A stretch of 64,000 nt of DNA from Bradyrhizobium sp. CCBAU 51765. GTDB lineage: Bacteria > Pseudomonadota > Alphaproteobacteria > Rhizobiales > Xanthobacteraceae. The DNA lies in NCBI RefSeq assembly GCF_015291725.1, contig NZ_CP030038.1:4329001-4393000 (forward strand), given 5' to 3'. Positions 7,576-16,191 of this stretch are shown piece after piece (position 1 is the first letter of the stretch; each line of letters starts with the position of its first letter). The position numbers and the translations under genes are program-made. The notes beneath the pieces are model-generated. The model made no database searches, had not been told where the DNA came from, and was given only the letters and a program-made list of their open reading frames with translations.

Positions 7576-9816
7576 CTACGCTACATCCCCGCCTTCCGGG
7601 GCCGCGGCGCAATAGTCGCGCCAGAACTGGCGATAGCCCGCCTCGACCTTGCGCGTGTAGGTCTCGACATTGCCGGCGTCCGAGGCTGCGATCCGGGCCG
7701 GCAACTCCGCGCGCAACTTCGTCAGATGGTCCGGCTGCGCCGCATATCTGCACGCGATCGCGGCATAGCCTTCGTCATCCTCGGCAACCCAGTCCTCCAG
7801 ACCGACGGCTGAGAGGATCGACCCTCCGGCGCGCGACGAGGCGCCGCTCCCGAGCTTGGCGACGACGGGAACGCCAGCATAGAGCGATTCCCAGGTGCTG
7901 ATGCCGCCGTTCTGCGGGAAGGTATCCAGCGAAATATCGACATCCGCAAAGGCCCGCAGATGCTCCTCGCGCGGGGTCGAGCCCATGCAGACAACGTTGT
8001 CTTCGGCGATACCCTGTTCGACGAACCGCGCAATCAGGCGGTCGCGCAGCATGGGATCGTCCAGCAATCCGTTCTTGATGATGATCTTCGATCCGGTTAC
8101 CTCGCGCATCACCTTCGACCACACACCGATGGCCTCGTCCGAGATCTTGAAGATGCGGTTGAACACGCCGAAGGTCACATGGCCGTTGCGGAGCATGGGG
8201 AGCTCCGAAGGCTGCGCATCCAGGATGGGATCGATCGTGATCAGGCACGGCAGATCGTGAACCTTCTCAGCCAGCAGATGGCGCGCCGATGGCGGAATGA
8301 AGACCGGATCGGCGAGCACGTAGTCCATGGTCTGAAGGCCGGTCCCGGTGGCATGCCCGAAGCCCGTGACCTGGATTGGGGCCGGCTTGCGGGCGAAGAC
8401 ATGGAGCCTGCTGCCGGTCGTATGCCCCGACACGTCGATCAGAATATCGATCCCATCGGCCTGGATACGATCGGCCAGCTCGTCGTCCGAAAGCTGCGCA
8501 GCATCGACCCAGACGTCCGCGAGAGCTTTGAATCTCTCGGTCATCTCATCCTGCGACGGCCAGCAGGAATAGCAGACGATCTTGAAGCTGGCGTGATCAT
8601 GATGGCGTAGCACCGGCAACAGCGAATACGCCGCCGAGTGGCGCCTGAATTCGGACGCGACATAGCCGATGACGATCCGCCTGTCCGGATCGAGCTTGCG
8701 CGGCGCAAGCGTCGTTCTCGGCAACTTGGCGCCGATCGCATCCCACCAGTATTTTCGGGCCGCCTGCTGGACTACGAAATCGGCCTGCGGCAGATAATCC
8801 AGCACGAAAATCTTGTATCCGATCGCCTCCGGAAAGTCCGGCGCGATCTCCAGCGCCGCATCGAGATGCGCGAGCGCCGTCGCGATGTCTCCCTGGTTCA
8901 CGTGGCAAGCCGCAAGAAGCGCCAATCCCATCTCCGACCGCGGATTGACCTCGAGCAGCGTCTTGACGCCCGCCATCGCCCGCGCCGTGTTCCCCACGAG
9001 GATGTCGATTTGCGCCCTCCAGCACAGCGCGAGCTCGAGCCGTGGCGATTGCGTTAGCGCTGCATCGAGGTCCGCTGCCGCCTGCTCCAGCCGGGACAGG
9101 CTCAGATTGAGCCGTCCGCGCTGCAGCAGAATCCTGGGTGACCCTGGCTTGATCGCGAGCGCTGCGTCGAAGGCGGCGGCAGCCTCGTTGAAGTGCCTGA
9201 GTTCGAGGCTCACCATGCCCCTGCCGGCGATTGCCTCGGCATGGCGCGGCTGAAGCGACAGGGCGCGATCGAAGCTCTCCTTGGCACGCTCGAACTTGCC
9301 GGTCATCAGCTCCGCCATGCCGCGGTTGCAAAATGCATCGGCATAGTCCGGCTTCAGCCTGATCGCGCGGTCGTGCAGCCCGATCGCCTCTTCGCCGAGA
9401 CCGATGTGCAGCAGCGTATTGCCGAGATTGGTCAGGGTGATCGGACAATTCGGCTTCAGCGCAATGGCCTTCTCCTGGCACGCGCGGGCGGCCTGAAATT
9501 TCTGGAGAGCGAAGTACACGGCCCCGAGATTGCCATGGGCGTCGGGCGAACGCGGGTCGAGCGCAATCGCGCGCTCGAGCAGGAATTCCGCCTCATCGAG
9601 CCGGCCACCGTCGAACGCGCGCAGGCCGAGCAGGTGCGTGGCGTGGAAATGATCCGGAACCTCTTTCAAAATCTCGCGGCAGAGTTCCTCGGCCTCGGCA
9701 GGTCTGCCCTGCCCGAGCGCCTCGACCGCGAAGGACATGACGGCGTCCGCCTGCTTCCTCAACTTCTTCTGCAATCGCGCGTTCTGGTATGCGCGCGCGC
9801 CGAGACTGCTCTGCAA
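7576..9816 (-). CDS. TPR protein with O-GlcNAc-transferase-like (GT41/SPINDLY) domain, copy 2
   Basis: 746 residues, colinear with the next gene downstream and nearly the same length, so the two arose by tandem duplication. It keeps the TPR array (about 34-344) and all catalytic marks: GYVASEFRRH with H393, SGHTTGSRLHVFARKPAPIQ, FGVFNRIFKI with K557, and LDTFPQNGG.STWESLYAGVPVV. Conservation is very high in the catalytic half and visibly lower in the TPR half, where the superhelix would contact protein substrates. Start ATG 9816 begins MQSSLGARAYQNARLQKKL, matching the start of copy 1. The 123 bases between the copies hold no other gene. Confidence 0.88.
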   Translation of the reverse strand: MQSSLGARAYQNARLQKKLRKQADAVMSFAVEALGQGRPAEAEELCREILKEVPDHFHATHLLGLRAFDGGRLDEAEFLLERAIALDPRSPDAHGNLGAVYFALQKFQAARACQEKAIALKPNCPITLTNLGNTLLHIGLGEEAIGLHDRAIRLKPDYADAFCNRGMAELMTGKFERAKESFDRALSLQPRHAEAIAGRGMVSLELRHFNEAAAAFDAALAIKPGSPRILLQRGRLNLSLSRLEQAAADLDAALTQSPRLELALCWRAQIDILVGNTARAMAGVKTLLEVNPRSEMGLALLAACHVNQGDIATALAHLDAALEIAPDFPEAIGYKIFVLDYLPQADFVVQQAARKYWWDAIGAKLPRTTLAPRKLDPDRRIVIGYVASEFRRHSAAYSLLPVLRHHDHASFKIVCYSCWPSQDEMTERFKALADVWVDAAQLSDDELADRIQADGIDILIDVSGHTTGSRLHVFARKPAPIQVTGFGHATGTGLQTMDYVLADPVFIPPSARHLLAEKVHDLPCLITIDPILDAQPSELPMLRNGHVTFGVFNRIFKISDEAIGVWSKVMREVTGSKIIIKNGLLDDPMLRDRLIARFVEQGIAEDNVVCMGSTPREEHLRAFADVDISLDTFPQNGGISTWESLYAGVPVVAKLGSGASSRAGGSILSAVGLEDWVAEDDEGYAAIACRYAAQPDHLTKLRAELPARIAASDAGNVETYTRKVEAGYRQFWRDYCAAAPEGGDVA

Positions 9817-9917
9817 GGTTTCTCTCCGGAGGATGGTCCGAAAAGAGACGAGCTGATTCGCATGGTGCCAAGCTTGCGGCGGCGATCAGACCGCCGAGGC
9901 CGCCGGGTTGCGAGGTC

Positions 9918-10655
9918 TCACCGCAGGATCTGGCTCAGGAACAGCTTGGTGCGGGCATGCCGTGGGGCGGCGAAGAACTCCCTCGGCGTATTGGCCTCAA
10001 TGATCTGGCCGGCGTCCATGAACACGACGCGGTTGGCGACCTCGCGGGCAAAGCCCATCTCGTGGGTGACGACCAGCATGGTCATGCCCTCCTCGGCGAG
10101 GTCGACCATGGTGTCGAGGACCTCCTTGACCATCTCGGGGTCGAGCGCCGAGGTCGGCTCGTCGAACAGCATCACCTTCGGGTTCATGGTCAGCGCGCGG
10201 GCGATCGCGACGCGCTGCTGCTGGCCGCCGGACATCTGCCCCGGAAACTTGTTGGCCTGGTGCGGGATCTTGACCCGCTCCAGGAATTTCATCGCGGTCG
10301 CCTCGGCGTCCTTCTTGGGGATGTTGCGGACCCAGATCGGCGCCAGCGTGCAATTGTCGAGCACGGTCAGATGCGGGAACAGATTGAAGCTCTGGAACAC
10401 CATGCCGACTTCGCGACGCACGGCATCGACATGCTTGAGGTTGGGGCCGAGCTCGATGCCGTCGACGACGATCTCGCCCTCCTGGAATTCCTCCAGCGCA
10501 TTGATGCAGCGGATCAAGGTCGACTTGCCGGAGCCCGAGGGCCCGCAGATCACGATGCGCTCGCCCTTCGCGACCGCCAGGTCGATATCCCGCAGGACAT
10601 GGAACTCGCCGTACCATTTGTTGAGGCCGGAAATCTTGACGATGGGGGCAGACAT
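9918..10655 (-). CDS. aapP: General L-amino acid ABC transporter, ATP-binding protein
   Basis: Cytosolic ATPase of the broad-specificity amino acid importer AapJQMP/BztABCD. 245 residues from ATG 10655. Walker A GPSGSGKST at 38-46, Q-loop near 88, ABC signature MSGGQQQRVA at 141-150, Walker B VMLFDEPTS at 161-169 and switch His in VVTHEMG. The polar-amino-acid subfamily is indicated by the EFHVLRDIDLAV start and by the operon. It lies 11 bases after aapM and is the last gene of the unit. In rhizobia this system imports and also affects efflux of amino acids and matters in nodules. Confidence 0.95.
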   Translation of the reverse strand: MSAPIVKISGLNKWYGEFHVLRDIDLAVAKGERIVICGPSGSGKSTLIRCINALEEFQEGEIVVDGIELGPNLKHVDAVRREVGMVFQSFNLFPHLTVLDNCTLAPIWVRNIPKKDAEATAMKFLERVKIPHQANKFPGQMSGGQQQRVAIARALTMNPKVMLFDEPTSALDPEMVKEVLDTMVDLAEEGMTMLVVTHEMGFAREVANRVVFMDAGQIIEANTPREFFAAPRHARTKLFLSQILR

Positions 10656-10666
10656 GGTGGCCTCGA

Positions 10667-12187
10667 TCAGCTGCGGCGGTGGGCGTTGAGGCGGCGCTCG
10701 ACGAACAGCGAGTAGCGCGACATTCCAAAGCAGAAGATGAAGTAGATGATCCCGGCGAAGGCGAAGCCGGTGAATGCGGTCGACGGCGTCGACCATTTCG
10801 GATCCGAGAATGAGGCGCGAAGCGAGCCCAGGAGGTCGAACAGTGCAACGATCGAGACCAGCGAGGTGTCCTTCAACAGCGAGATGAAGCTGTTGACGAG
10901 GTTCGGAATGACGTGACGCAGCGCCTGCGGCAGCACGATCAGCGAGGTCGTCTTCCACCACGACAGTCCGAGGGCGGCCGCCGCCTCGCTCTGCCCGCGC
11001 GGGATCGCAGCGAGCCCGCCGCGGACGTTCTCGGCCTGGTAGGCGCCGGTGAACAGCGCGATGCCGATCAGCGCCCGGACCAGGCCGTCGACGGTGAAAT
11101 TGCCGGGCAGGAACAGGGGCAGCATGTAGGTGGCGAAGAACAGCACGGTGATCAGCGGCACACCGCGCCAGAACTCGATGAAGGCGATCGAGAAGATCCG
11201 GATCAAGGGAATGGTGGAGCGGCGGCCGAGCGCCAGCGCGATGCCGATCGGCAGCGAGGTGACGATGCCGGTGACGGAGACCACCAATGTCACCAGGAGG
11301 CCGCCCCATAGATTGGTCGTCACAACCGGCAATCCGCCGCGATCCAGGCCCATCAGCTTGATGACGATCGCGATGGCAATGAAGGTGGCGATGCTGGATG
11401 CCAGAGCCCGCCCGCCGGTGCGAATGCCGCCAGCAAGAAAGAACGCGATCAGGCTGACAATCGCGGCCGTAACGCCGAAATCGGCCCAGACCGGCTGCCC
11501 CATCACCTGGACATAGTCGCGCAGCCAGGTGAGCGGAAAGATCAGCCAGGAGATCGCCGTGCCGATCAGCACGATGAGGCTTCCGACAACCCACAGCAAC
11601 GGTGCGATGGCGGACGTCTTGCTGAGGCTGAGGAGCGCCTGCCCGGCACCGATGATGCTCTCGTCGAACAGTTGCAGCAGGCCGGCCGTCCAGCTCAGGC
11701 CGAAGCCCTTGATGCCGCCGCCGTGCAGCAGGAAGAATGCGACCACAGGAAAGGCAACGAAGAACAGGCCCGCGTTCAGACCCTTCGCCGGCAGCCGCGG
11801 AACGAGCAGCGGAAGCAGCAGCACGACCGCGAGCACCATCGTGAGGTCAACCCGCCAGCGCTCCGCCTCGGGATAGAAGCCGTAGATCAGCTGCGGGAGT
11901 TTCGCCTGGATGTAGGGCCAGCAGGCGCCGACCGCAAAGCCGGCGTTCTCGGCGAGGCAGGCAGTGCGGTCCTGGCCGCTCCAGACCGCATCGACCATCA
12001 GGAACCTGACGGAGGGAACGATGGTGAACCAGAGCAGCAAGGCGCCCACGATCGTGAGCAGGATATTGGTCGGCGAGTTGAACAGGCGCGTACGCACCAG
12101 GCCGATGAAGCCCGTGGTCTTGACCGGCGCGGGACGCTCGGCGAGCAGGTCCTGGCGGACGAAGCTGCTTGAGGTGATATCGGTCAT
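10667..12187 (-). CDS. aapM: General L-amino acid ABC transporter permease
   Basis: Inner-membrane permease subunit, 506 residues from ATG 12187, partner of AapQ. About eight or more hydrophobic segments; the C-terminal third is the HisM-type domain with the EAA loop RGGLAAIPRGQSEAAAALGL and NSFISLLKDTSLVSIVALFDLL. The first 290 residues are the long AapM-specific extension with extra helices. The start codon overlaps the aapQ stop (ATGA at 12184-12187), so translation of the two permeases is coupled. Longer frames starting further upstream run through aapQ in another phase and were disregarded. Confidence 0.95.
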   Translation of the reverse strand: MTDITSSSFVRQDLLAERPAPVKTTGFIGLVRTRLFNSPTNILLTIVGALLLWFTIVPSVRFLMVDAVWSGQDRTACLAENAGFAVGACWPYIQAKLPQLIYGFYPEAERWRVDLTMVLAVVLLLPLLVPRLPAKGLNAGLFFVAFPVVAFFLLHGGGIKGFGLSWTAGLLQLFDESIIGAGQALLSLSKTSAIAPLLWVVGSLIVLIGTAISWLIFPLTWLRDYVQVMGQPVWADFGVTAAIVSLIAFFLAGGIRTGGRALASSIATFIAIAIVIKLMGLDRGGLPVVTTNLWGGLLVTLVVSVTGIVTSLPIGIALALGRRSTIPLIRIFSIAFIEFWRGVPLITVLFFATYMLPLFLPGNFTVDGLVRALIGIALFTGAYQAENVRGGLAAIPRGQSEAAAALGLSWWKTTSLIVLPQALRHVIPNLVNSFISLLKDTSLVSIVALFDLLGSLRASFSDPKWSTPSTAFTGFAFAGIIYFIFCFGMSRYSLFVERRLNAHRRS

Positions 12188-13389
12188 GCGCCGAGACTCC
12201 GACTGACGCGCCAACCGTAGACGCTCATGACGGCGCTGGTGAGCAGCGAGATCAGGAGATAGATGCCCATCGTCATCGCGATGATCTCGATCGCCTGCCC
12301 GGTCTGGCTCAGCGACGTGCCGGCGAACACTGACACCAGGTCGGGATAGCCGATCGCGACCGCCAGCGACGAGTTCTTGGTGAGATTGAGGTACTGGTTG
12401 GTCAGCGGCGGCACGATGACGCGCATGGCCTGCGGTATGACGATCAGGCGGAGCGTGGCGCCGCGGCTGAGGCCGAGCGAGGATCCCGCCTCCATCTGTC
12501 CCTTGTGAACGGACAGGATGCCGGCGCGCACGATCTCGGCGATGAAGGCGGCGGTATAGGTCGACAGCGCCACCGTCAATGCCACGAATTCCGGAATGAT
12601 GCGTGAGCCGCCGGCGAAATTGAAGCCCTTGAGCTGCGGCAGCTCGAAGGTGAAGGGCAAGCCGAACACCAGCATCGTCGCGACTGGCAGCCCGAACAGC
12701 AGGCCCAGCACATAGGGCCAGATCCGGATCAGGCGCCCTTCCTGGAACAGCGCCCTTCGCGCATGGAAGCGCAGAGCCAGTGACGCCACGATGCCGAGCA
12801 CCAGCATCGCCAGAAACGGCTCGAGGCCGCTCTCGCCGATCGGGCTCGGAATGACGAGACCGCGATTGCTGATGAAGGCGATGCCGAACAGGGAAATGCT
12901 CTGCCGCGGATTGGGCAGTGCCGCGAGCACCGCGAGGTACCAGAACAGGATCTGGAAAAGGAGCGGAAGGTTGCGGATGACCTCGACATAGAGCTCGCCG
13001 ACGCGCGACAATAGCCAATTGGGCGACAGCCGGCACAGCGCGACGATGAAGCCGATCACGGTGGCGAAGACGATGCCCACCACCGAGACGACGAGCGTGT
13101 TCAGCAATCCGACCACGAACACGCGAAGGAACGTGTCCGAGCCGGTATAGGGGATCAGGGTCTGGTTGACGTCGAAGCCGGCATTGTTCCTGAGGAAGCC
13201 GAAGCCGGCGGCGATGTGCTGGTTCTCGAGGTTGGCGCGGGCATTGGAGACGATTTCATAGCCGATCCAGCCCAGGATCGCCGCGAAGGCAAACTGGACG
13301 GCAACGCCGTTCCAGCCTGCCTTGCCGCCCAGGATGCGCCGGATCTTCAGCGCAATCTGGGCCGGCGGTTTTCGGGCCTCGGTGCTCAT
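12184..13389 (-). CDS. aapQ: General L-amino acid ABC transporter permease
   Basis: Inner-membrane permease subunit, 401 residues. An amino-terminal helix (AVQFAFAAILGWIGYEIV) is followed by a periplasmic stretch with GFGFLRNNAGFD, the family hallmark, then the HisM fold with EAA-loop residues AGILSVHKGQMEAGSSLGLS and TNQYLNLTKNSSLAVAIGYPDLVSV. Start ATG 13389 is 24 bases after the aapJ stop. Heterodimer with AapM forms the pore. Confidence 0.95.
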   Translation of the reverse strand: MSTEARKPPAQIALKIRRILGGKAGWNGVAVQFAFAAILGWIGYEIVSNARANLENQHIAAGFGFLRNNAGFDVNQTLIPYTGSDTFLRVFVVGLLNTLVVSVVGIVFATVIGFIVALCRLSPNWLLSRVGELYVEVIRNLPLLFQILFWYLAVLAALPNPRQSISLFGIAFISNRGLVIPSPIGESGLEPFLAMLVLGIVASLALRFHARRALFQEGRLIRIWPYVLGLLFGLPVATMLVFGLPFTFELPQLKGFNFAGGSRIIPEFVALTVALSTYTAAFIAEIVRAGILSVHKGQMEAGSSLGLSRGATLRLIVIPQAMRVIVPPLTNQYLNLTKNSSLAVAIGYPDLVSVFAGTSLSQTGQAIEIIAMTMGIYLLISLLTSAVMSVYGWRVSRSLGA

Positions 13390-13413
13390 GCCGTTGCCGG
13401 CCGATCGGGGCGA

Positions 13414-14430
13414 TCAGCGGATCGGCGGCGCGTACTGAAGACCGCCCTTGTTCCAGAGATTGTTGAGACCGCGATTGATGGCGAGCGGCGAGCCCGCGCC
13501 GACGTTGCGGTCGAACACCTCGCCGTAATTGCCGACCGCCTTCACGATCCGCACCACCCAATCCTTGGTCAGGCCGAGCTGTTCGCCGAAATTGCCGTCG
13601 CTGCCGAGCACGCGCTTCAGTTCCGGATTTTCCAGCTTCGCCTTCTCGTCGACGTTCTTCGAGGTGACGCCGAGCTCTTCAGCGGTGATCATCGCAAACA
13701 GCGTCCATTTCACGATGTCGAACCACTGGTCGTCGCCGTGGCGCACCATCGGACCGAGCGGTTCCTTCGAGATGATCTCGGGCAGCACCATGTGGTCGTT
13801 GGGACTGGCGAGCTTCAGGCGATTGGCGTACAGGCCCGACTGGTCGGTGGTGAAGACGTCGCAACGGCCGGCTTCGTAGGCCTTGACGGTTTCGTCGTTG
13901 GTGGCGAACGCGATCACCTCGTACTTCATGTTGTTGGCCTTGAAGTAGTCGGCGAGATTCTGCTCGGTGGTGGTGCCGGTCTGCACGCAGACCGATGCGC
14001 TGTTGAGTTCGAGCGCCGAATTCACCTTGAGGGACTTCTTCACCATGAAGCCCTGCCCGTCATAATAGGTCACGCCGGTGAAATTGGCGCCGAGCGAGGT
14101 GTCGCGCGAGATGGTCCAGGTGGTGTTGCGCGAGAGCACGTCGATCTCGCCGGATTGCAGCGCCGTGAAGCGGTCCTTGGCGGACAGCGGCACGTACTTG
14201 ACCTTGGTCGGATCGTTGAAGATCGCCCCCGCAATGGCGCGGCAGACGTCGACGTCGATGCCGGTCCAGTTGCCCTTGTCATCCGGAGAGGAGAAGCCGG
14301 GCAAGCCCTGACTGACGCCGCAGGACAGCATGCCCCGGTCCTTGACGGTCTTGAGCGTTTGCGCATCGGCGGCTTCGGCAGAGAGGCCGGCGGCGAGAGC
14401 AAGGGTGAGAGCCAGGGTTACGCGTTTCAT
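13414..14430 (-). CDS. aapJ: General L-amino acid ABC transporter, periplasmic binding protein
   Basis: Periplasmic solute-binding protein of the Aap system. 338 residues from ATG 14430 (MKRVTLALTL, a clean Sec signal peptide cleaved near ADA); an upstream in-frame ATG at 14574 would bury the signal and is rejected. Family motifs include GVSQGLPGFSSPDDKGNWTG, DVDVCRAIAGA, and DVLSRNTTWTISRD. As first gene of the operon, separated by a 24-base gap from aapQ, it is likely expressed in excess over the membrane subunits. Confidence 0.95.
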   Translation of the reverse strand: MKRVTLALTLALAAGLSAEAADAQTLKTVKDRGMLSCGVSQGLPGFSSPDDKGNWTGIDVDVCRAIAGAIFNDPTKVKYVPLSAKDRFTALQSGEIDVLSRNTTWTISRDTSLGANFTGVTYYDGQGFMVKKSLKVNSALELNSASVCVQTGTTTEQNLADYFKANNMKYEVIAFATNDETVKAYEAGRCDVFTTDQSGLYANRLKLASPNDHMVLPEIISKEPLGPMVRHGDDQWFDIVKWTLFAMITAEELGVTSKNVDEKAKLENPELKRVLGSDGNFGEQLGLTKDWVVRIVKAVGNYGEVFDRNVGAGSPLAINRGLNNLWNKGGLQYAPPIR

Positions 14431-14724
14431 GGGCTTTGGGCCTTTCAAGGTCGTCTCAAGATCAGGAATGCTGTCTGTGGGGTCATCTCTGCCAGGGCTA
14501 ATCGTATCAGGGCTAGCCTTGCAAGAGTCATGCTGGAACACCTTGCCGAACACCCGCCGATCTCGGGAGGCCATACCTTAATCCCCGCCGCAGGCGCCCG
14601 CCATTACGGCTGTGGCGCAAGGTCCGGTCAGACATTGGATCGAAGGTCGCGGCAGGCCCCTCAACATGCGGCGACTGAATAGCACCTGCGCATCACAGAA
14701 CGACTGGCCTGCCGGGTCAAGGGG
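14431..14724. other. Intergenic between divergent aapJ and metC
   Basis: About 300 bases holding the divergent 5' regions of the aap operon and metC. No gene, RNA or repeat was recognised. The side next to metC carries a separate promoter candidate. Aap operons are typically nitrogen-controlled, but I did not find a convincing sigma-54 site here. Confidence 0.4.
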
Positions 14725-14754
14725 TTGACGAGACTCTTCTGTGTTCTGTTATTA
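14725..14754 (+). promoter_or_regulatory. Housekeeping-type promoter candidate for metC
   Basis: TTGACG at 14725-14730 and TTATTA at 14749-14754 with 18 bases between resemble -35 and -10 elements. They lie about 70 bases before the metC start codon. Confidence 0.4.
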
Positions 14755-14825
14755 ACGACGATGGCCTTTCGGCCCGCCCGCGGGCGCAACGCGCCCGGCG
14801 GAAACGCGATTTTGAAAGCAGACGC

Positions 14826-16013
14826 ATGGATTCCTCGCACCCCCAGCAACAGCAGCACGCCGAGACCCGGCTGGTCACCTCCGGCCGCGACACCAAGGCG
14901 CAGAAGGGGTTCGTCAATCCGCCGGTGTTCCACGGCTCGACCGTGCTCTATCCGACCGCCGAGGACCTGCATGCCCATCGCGGCGAGTTCACCTATGGCC
15001 GCCACGGCACCCCGACGACCAGAGCGTTCCAGGACACGCTGATGGCGCTGGAGGGACCGCAATGCGCCGGCGTCGGCATCGTGCCGTCCGGGCTTTCGGC
15101 GATCTCCACCACCCTGCTCTCGGTACTGAAGACCGGCGACCATATTCTGGTTGTCGACAACGTCTACCGGCCTTCGCGCAATTTCTGCAACGGCATGCTG
15201 GCCCGCTATGGCGTCGAGACCACCTATTTCGATCCGCTGATCGGTGCGGGCATCGACAAGCTGTTCAAGCCCAACACGCGCGCAGTGCTGGTCGAGGCGC
15301 CGGGCTCGCAGTCGTTCGAGATGCCCGACATCCGCGCCATCGCCGAGGTCGCGCATGCCCGCGGCGCGCTCGTCATCGACGACAACACCTGGGCGACCCC
15401 GCTCTATCACCGCTCGCTCGAGCAGGGTGTCGACATCAGCATGCAGGCCGCCACCAAATATATCGGCGGCCATTCCGACATCATGTTCGGCACGATTTCC
15501 GCCAATGCCAAGGCTTGGCCGCAGATCATCGAGGGCATCCGCCTGCTCGGCGTCTGCGCGGGTCCTGACGACGTCTTCCTGGCGCTGCGCGGACTGCGCA
15601 CGCTGTCGGTGCGATTGGCGCAGCATCATCGCTCCGGGCTCGACATGGCGCGCTGGCTCGCTGCCAGACCCGAGGTCGCGCGCGTGCTGCATCCGGGGCT
15701 CGAAACCGATCCCGGCCATGCGATCTGGAAGCGCGACTTCACCGGTGCGTCAGGGCTGTTCAGCATCGTGCTGAAGCCCGCGCCGCAGAAGGCGGTCGAC
15801 ACCATGCTCGATACGCTGAAGCTGTTCGGCATGGGCTTCTCCTGGGGCGGTTTCGAGAGCCTCGTGATCCCCTTCGATTGCGATGCCTATCGCACCGCGA
15901 CCAAGTGGGCGCCCGGCGGCCCGACGCTGCGTCTCCACATCGGGCTCGAGAGCGTCGATGACCTCAAGGCCGATCTCGATCGCGGCTTCGCTGCCTTGAA
16001 AGCGGCAATGTGA
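14826..16013 (+). CDS. metC: Cystathionine beta-lyase
   Basis: Cytosolic PLP enzyme converting cystathionine to homocysteine, pyruvate and ammonia in methionine synthesis. 395 residues from ATG 14826. The Cys/Met-metabolism fold is clear: Tyr/Arg in GEFTYGRHGTPT, the SGLSAISTT loop, Asp in VIDDNTWATPLYHRSL, and the Schiff-base lysine K211 in AATKYIGGHSD. The Trp in NTWA and the C-terminal MGFSWGGFESL favour the beta-lyase branch over gamma-synthase. It stands alone between the aap promoter region and a phosphate transporter gene. Confidence 0.92.
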   Translation: MDSSHPQQQQHAETRLVTSGRDTKAQKGFVNPPVFHGSTVLYPTAEDLHAHRGEFTYGRHGTPTTRAFQDTLMALEGPQCAGVGIVPSGLSAISTTLLSVLKTGDHILVVDNVYRPSRNFCNGMLARYGVETTYFDPLIGAGIDKLFKPNTRAVLVEAPGSQSFEMPDIRAIAEVAHARGALVIDDNTWATPLYHRSLEQGVDISMQAATKYIGGHSDIMFGTISANAKAWPQIIEGIRLLGVCAGPDDVFLALRGLRTLSVRLAQHHRSGLDMARWLAARPEVARVLHPGLETDPGHAIWKRDFTGASGLFSIVLKPAPQKAVDTMLDTLKLFGMGFSWGGFESLVIPFDCDAYRTATKWAPGGPTLRLHIGLESVDDLKADLDRGFAALKAAM

Positions 16014-16191
16014 GCCTGCTCGCGAGGCAACGCGCCTCGGGACACGGCAGCCACACTCCGGCGGACGCGCAATCGCGCGCCGCGGGAACGCGCCGCTGCC
16101 GCAAACGTTAACGCCGATGCGCCGACAAAGGGTTTGATCTGCTCCCGTTTGGCGCTAGCCTCGCCAATCGACTCCAATCCGGACACGGAGC

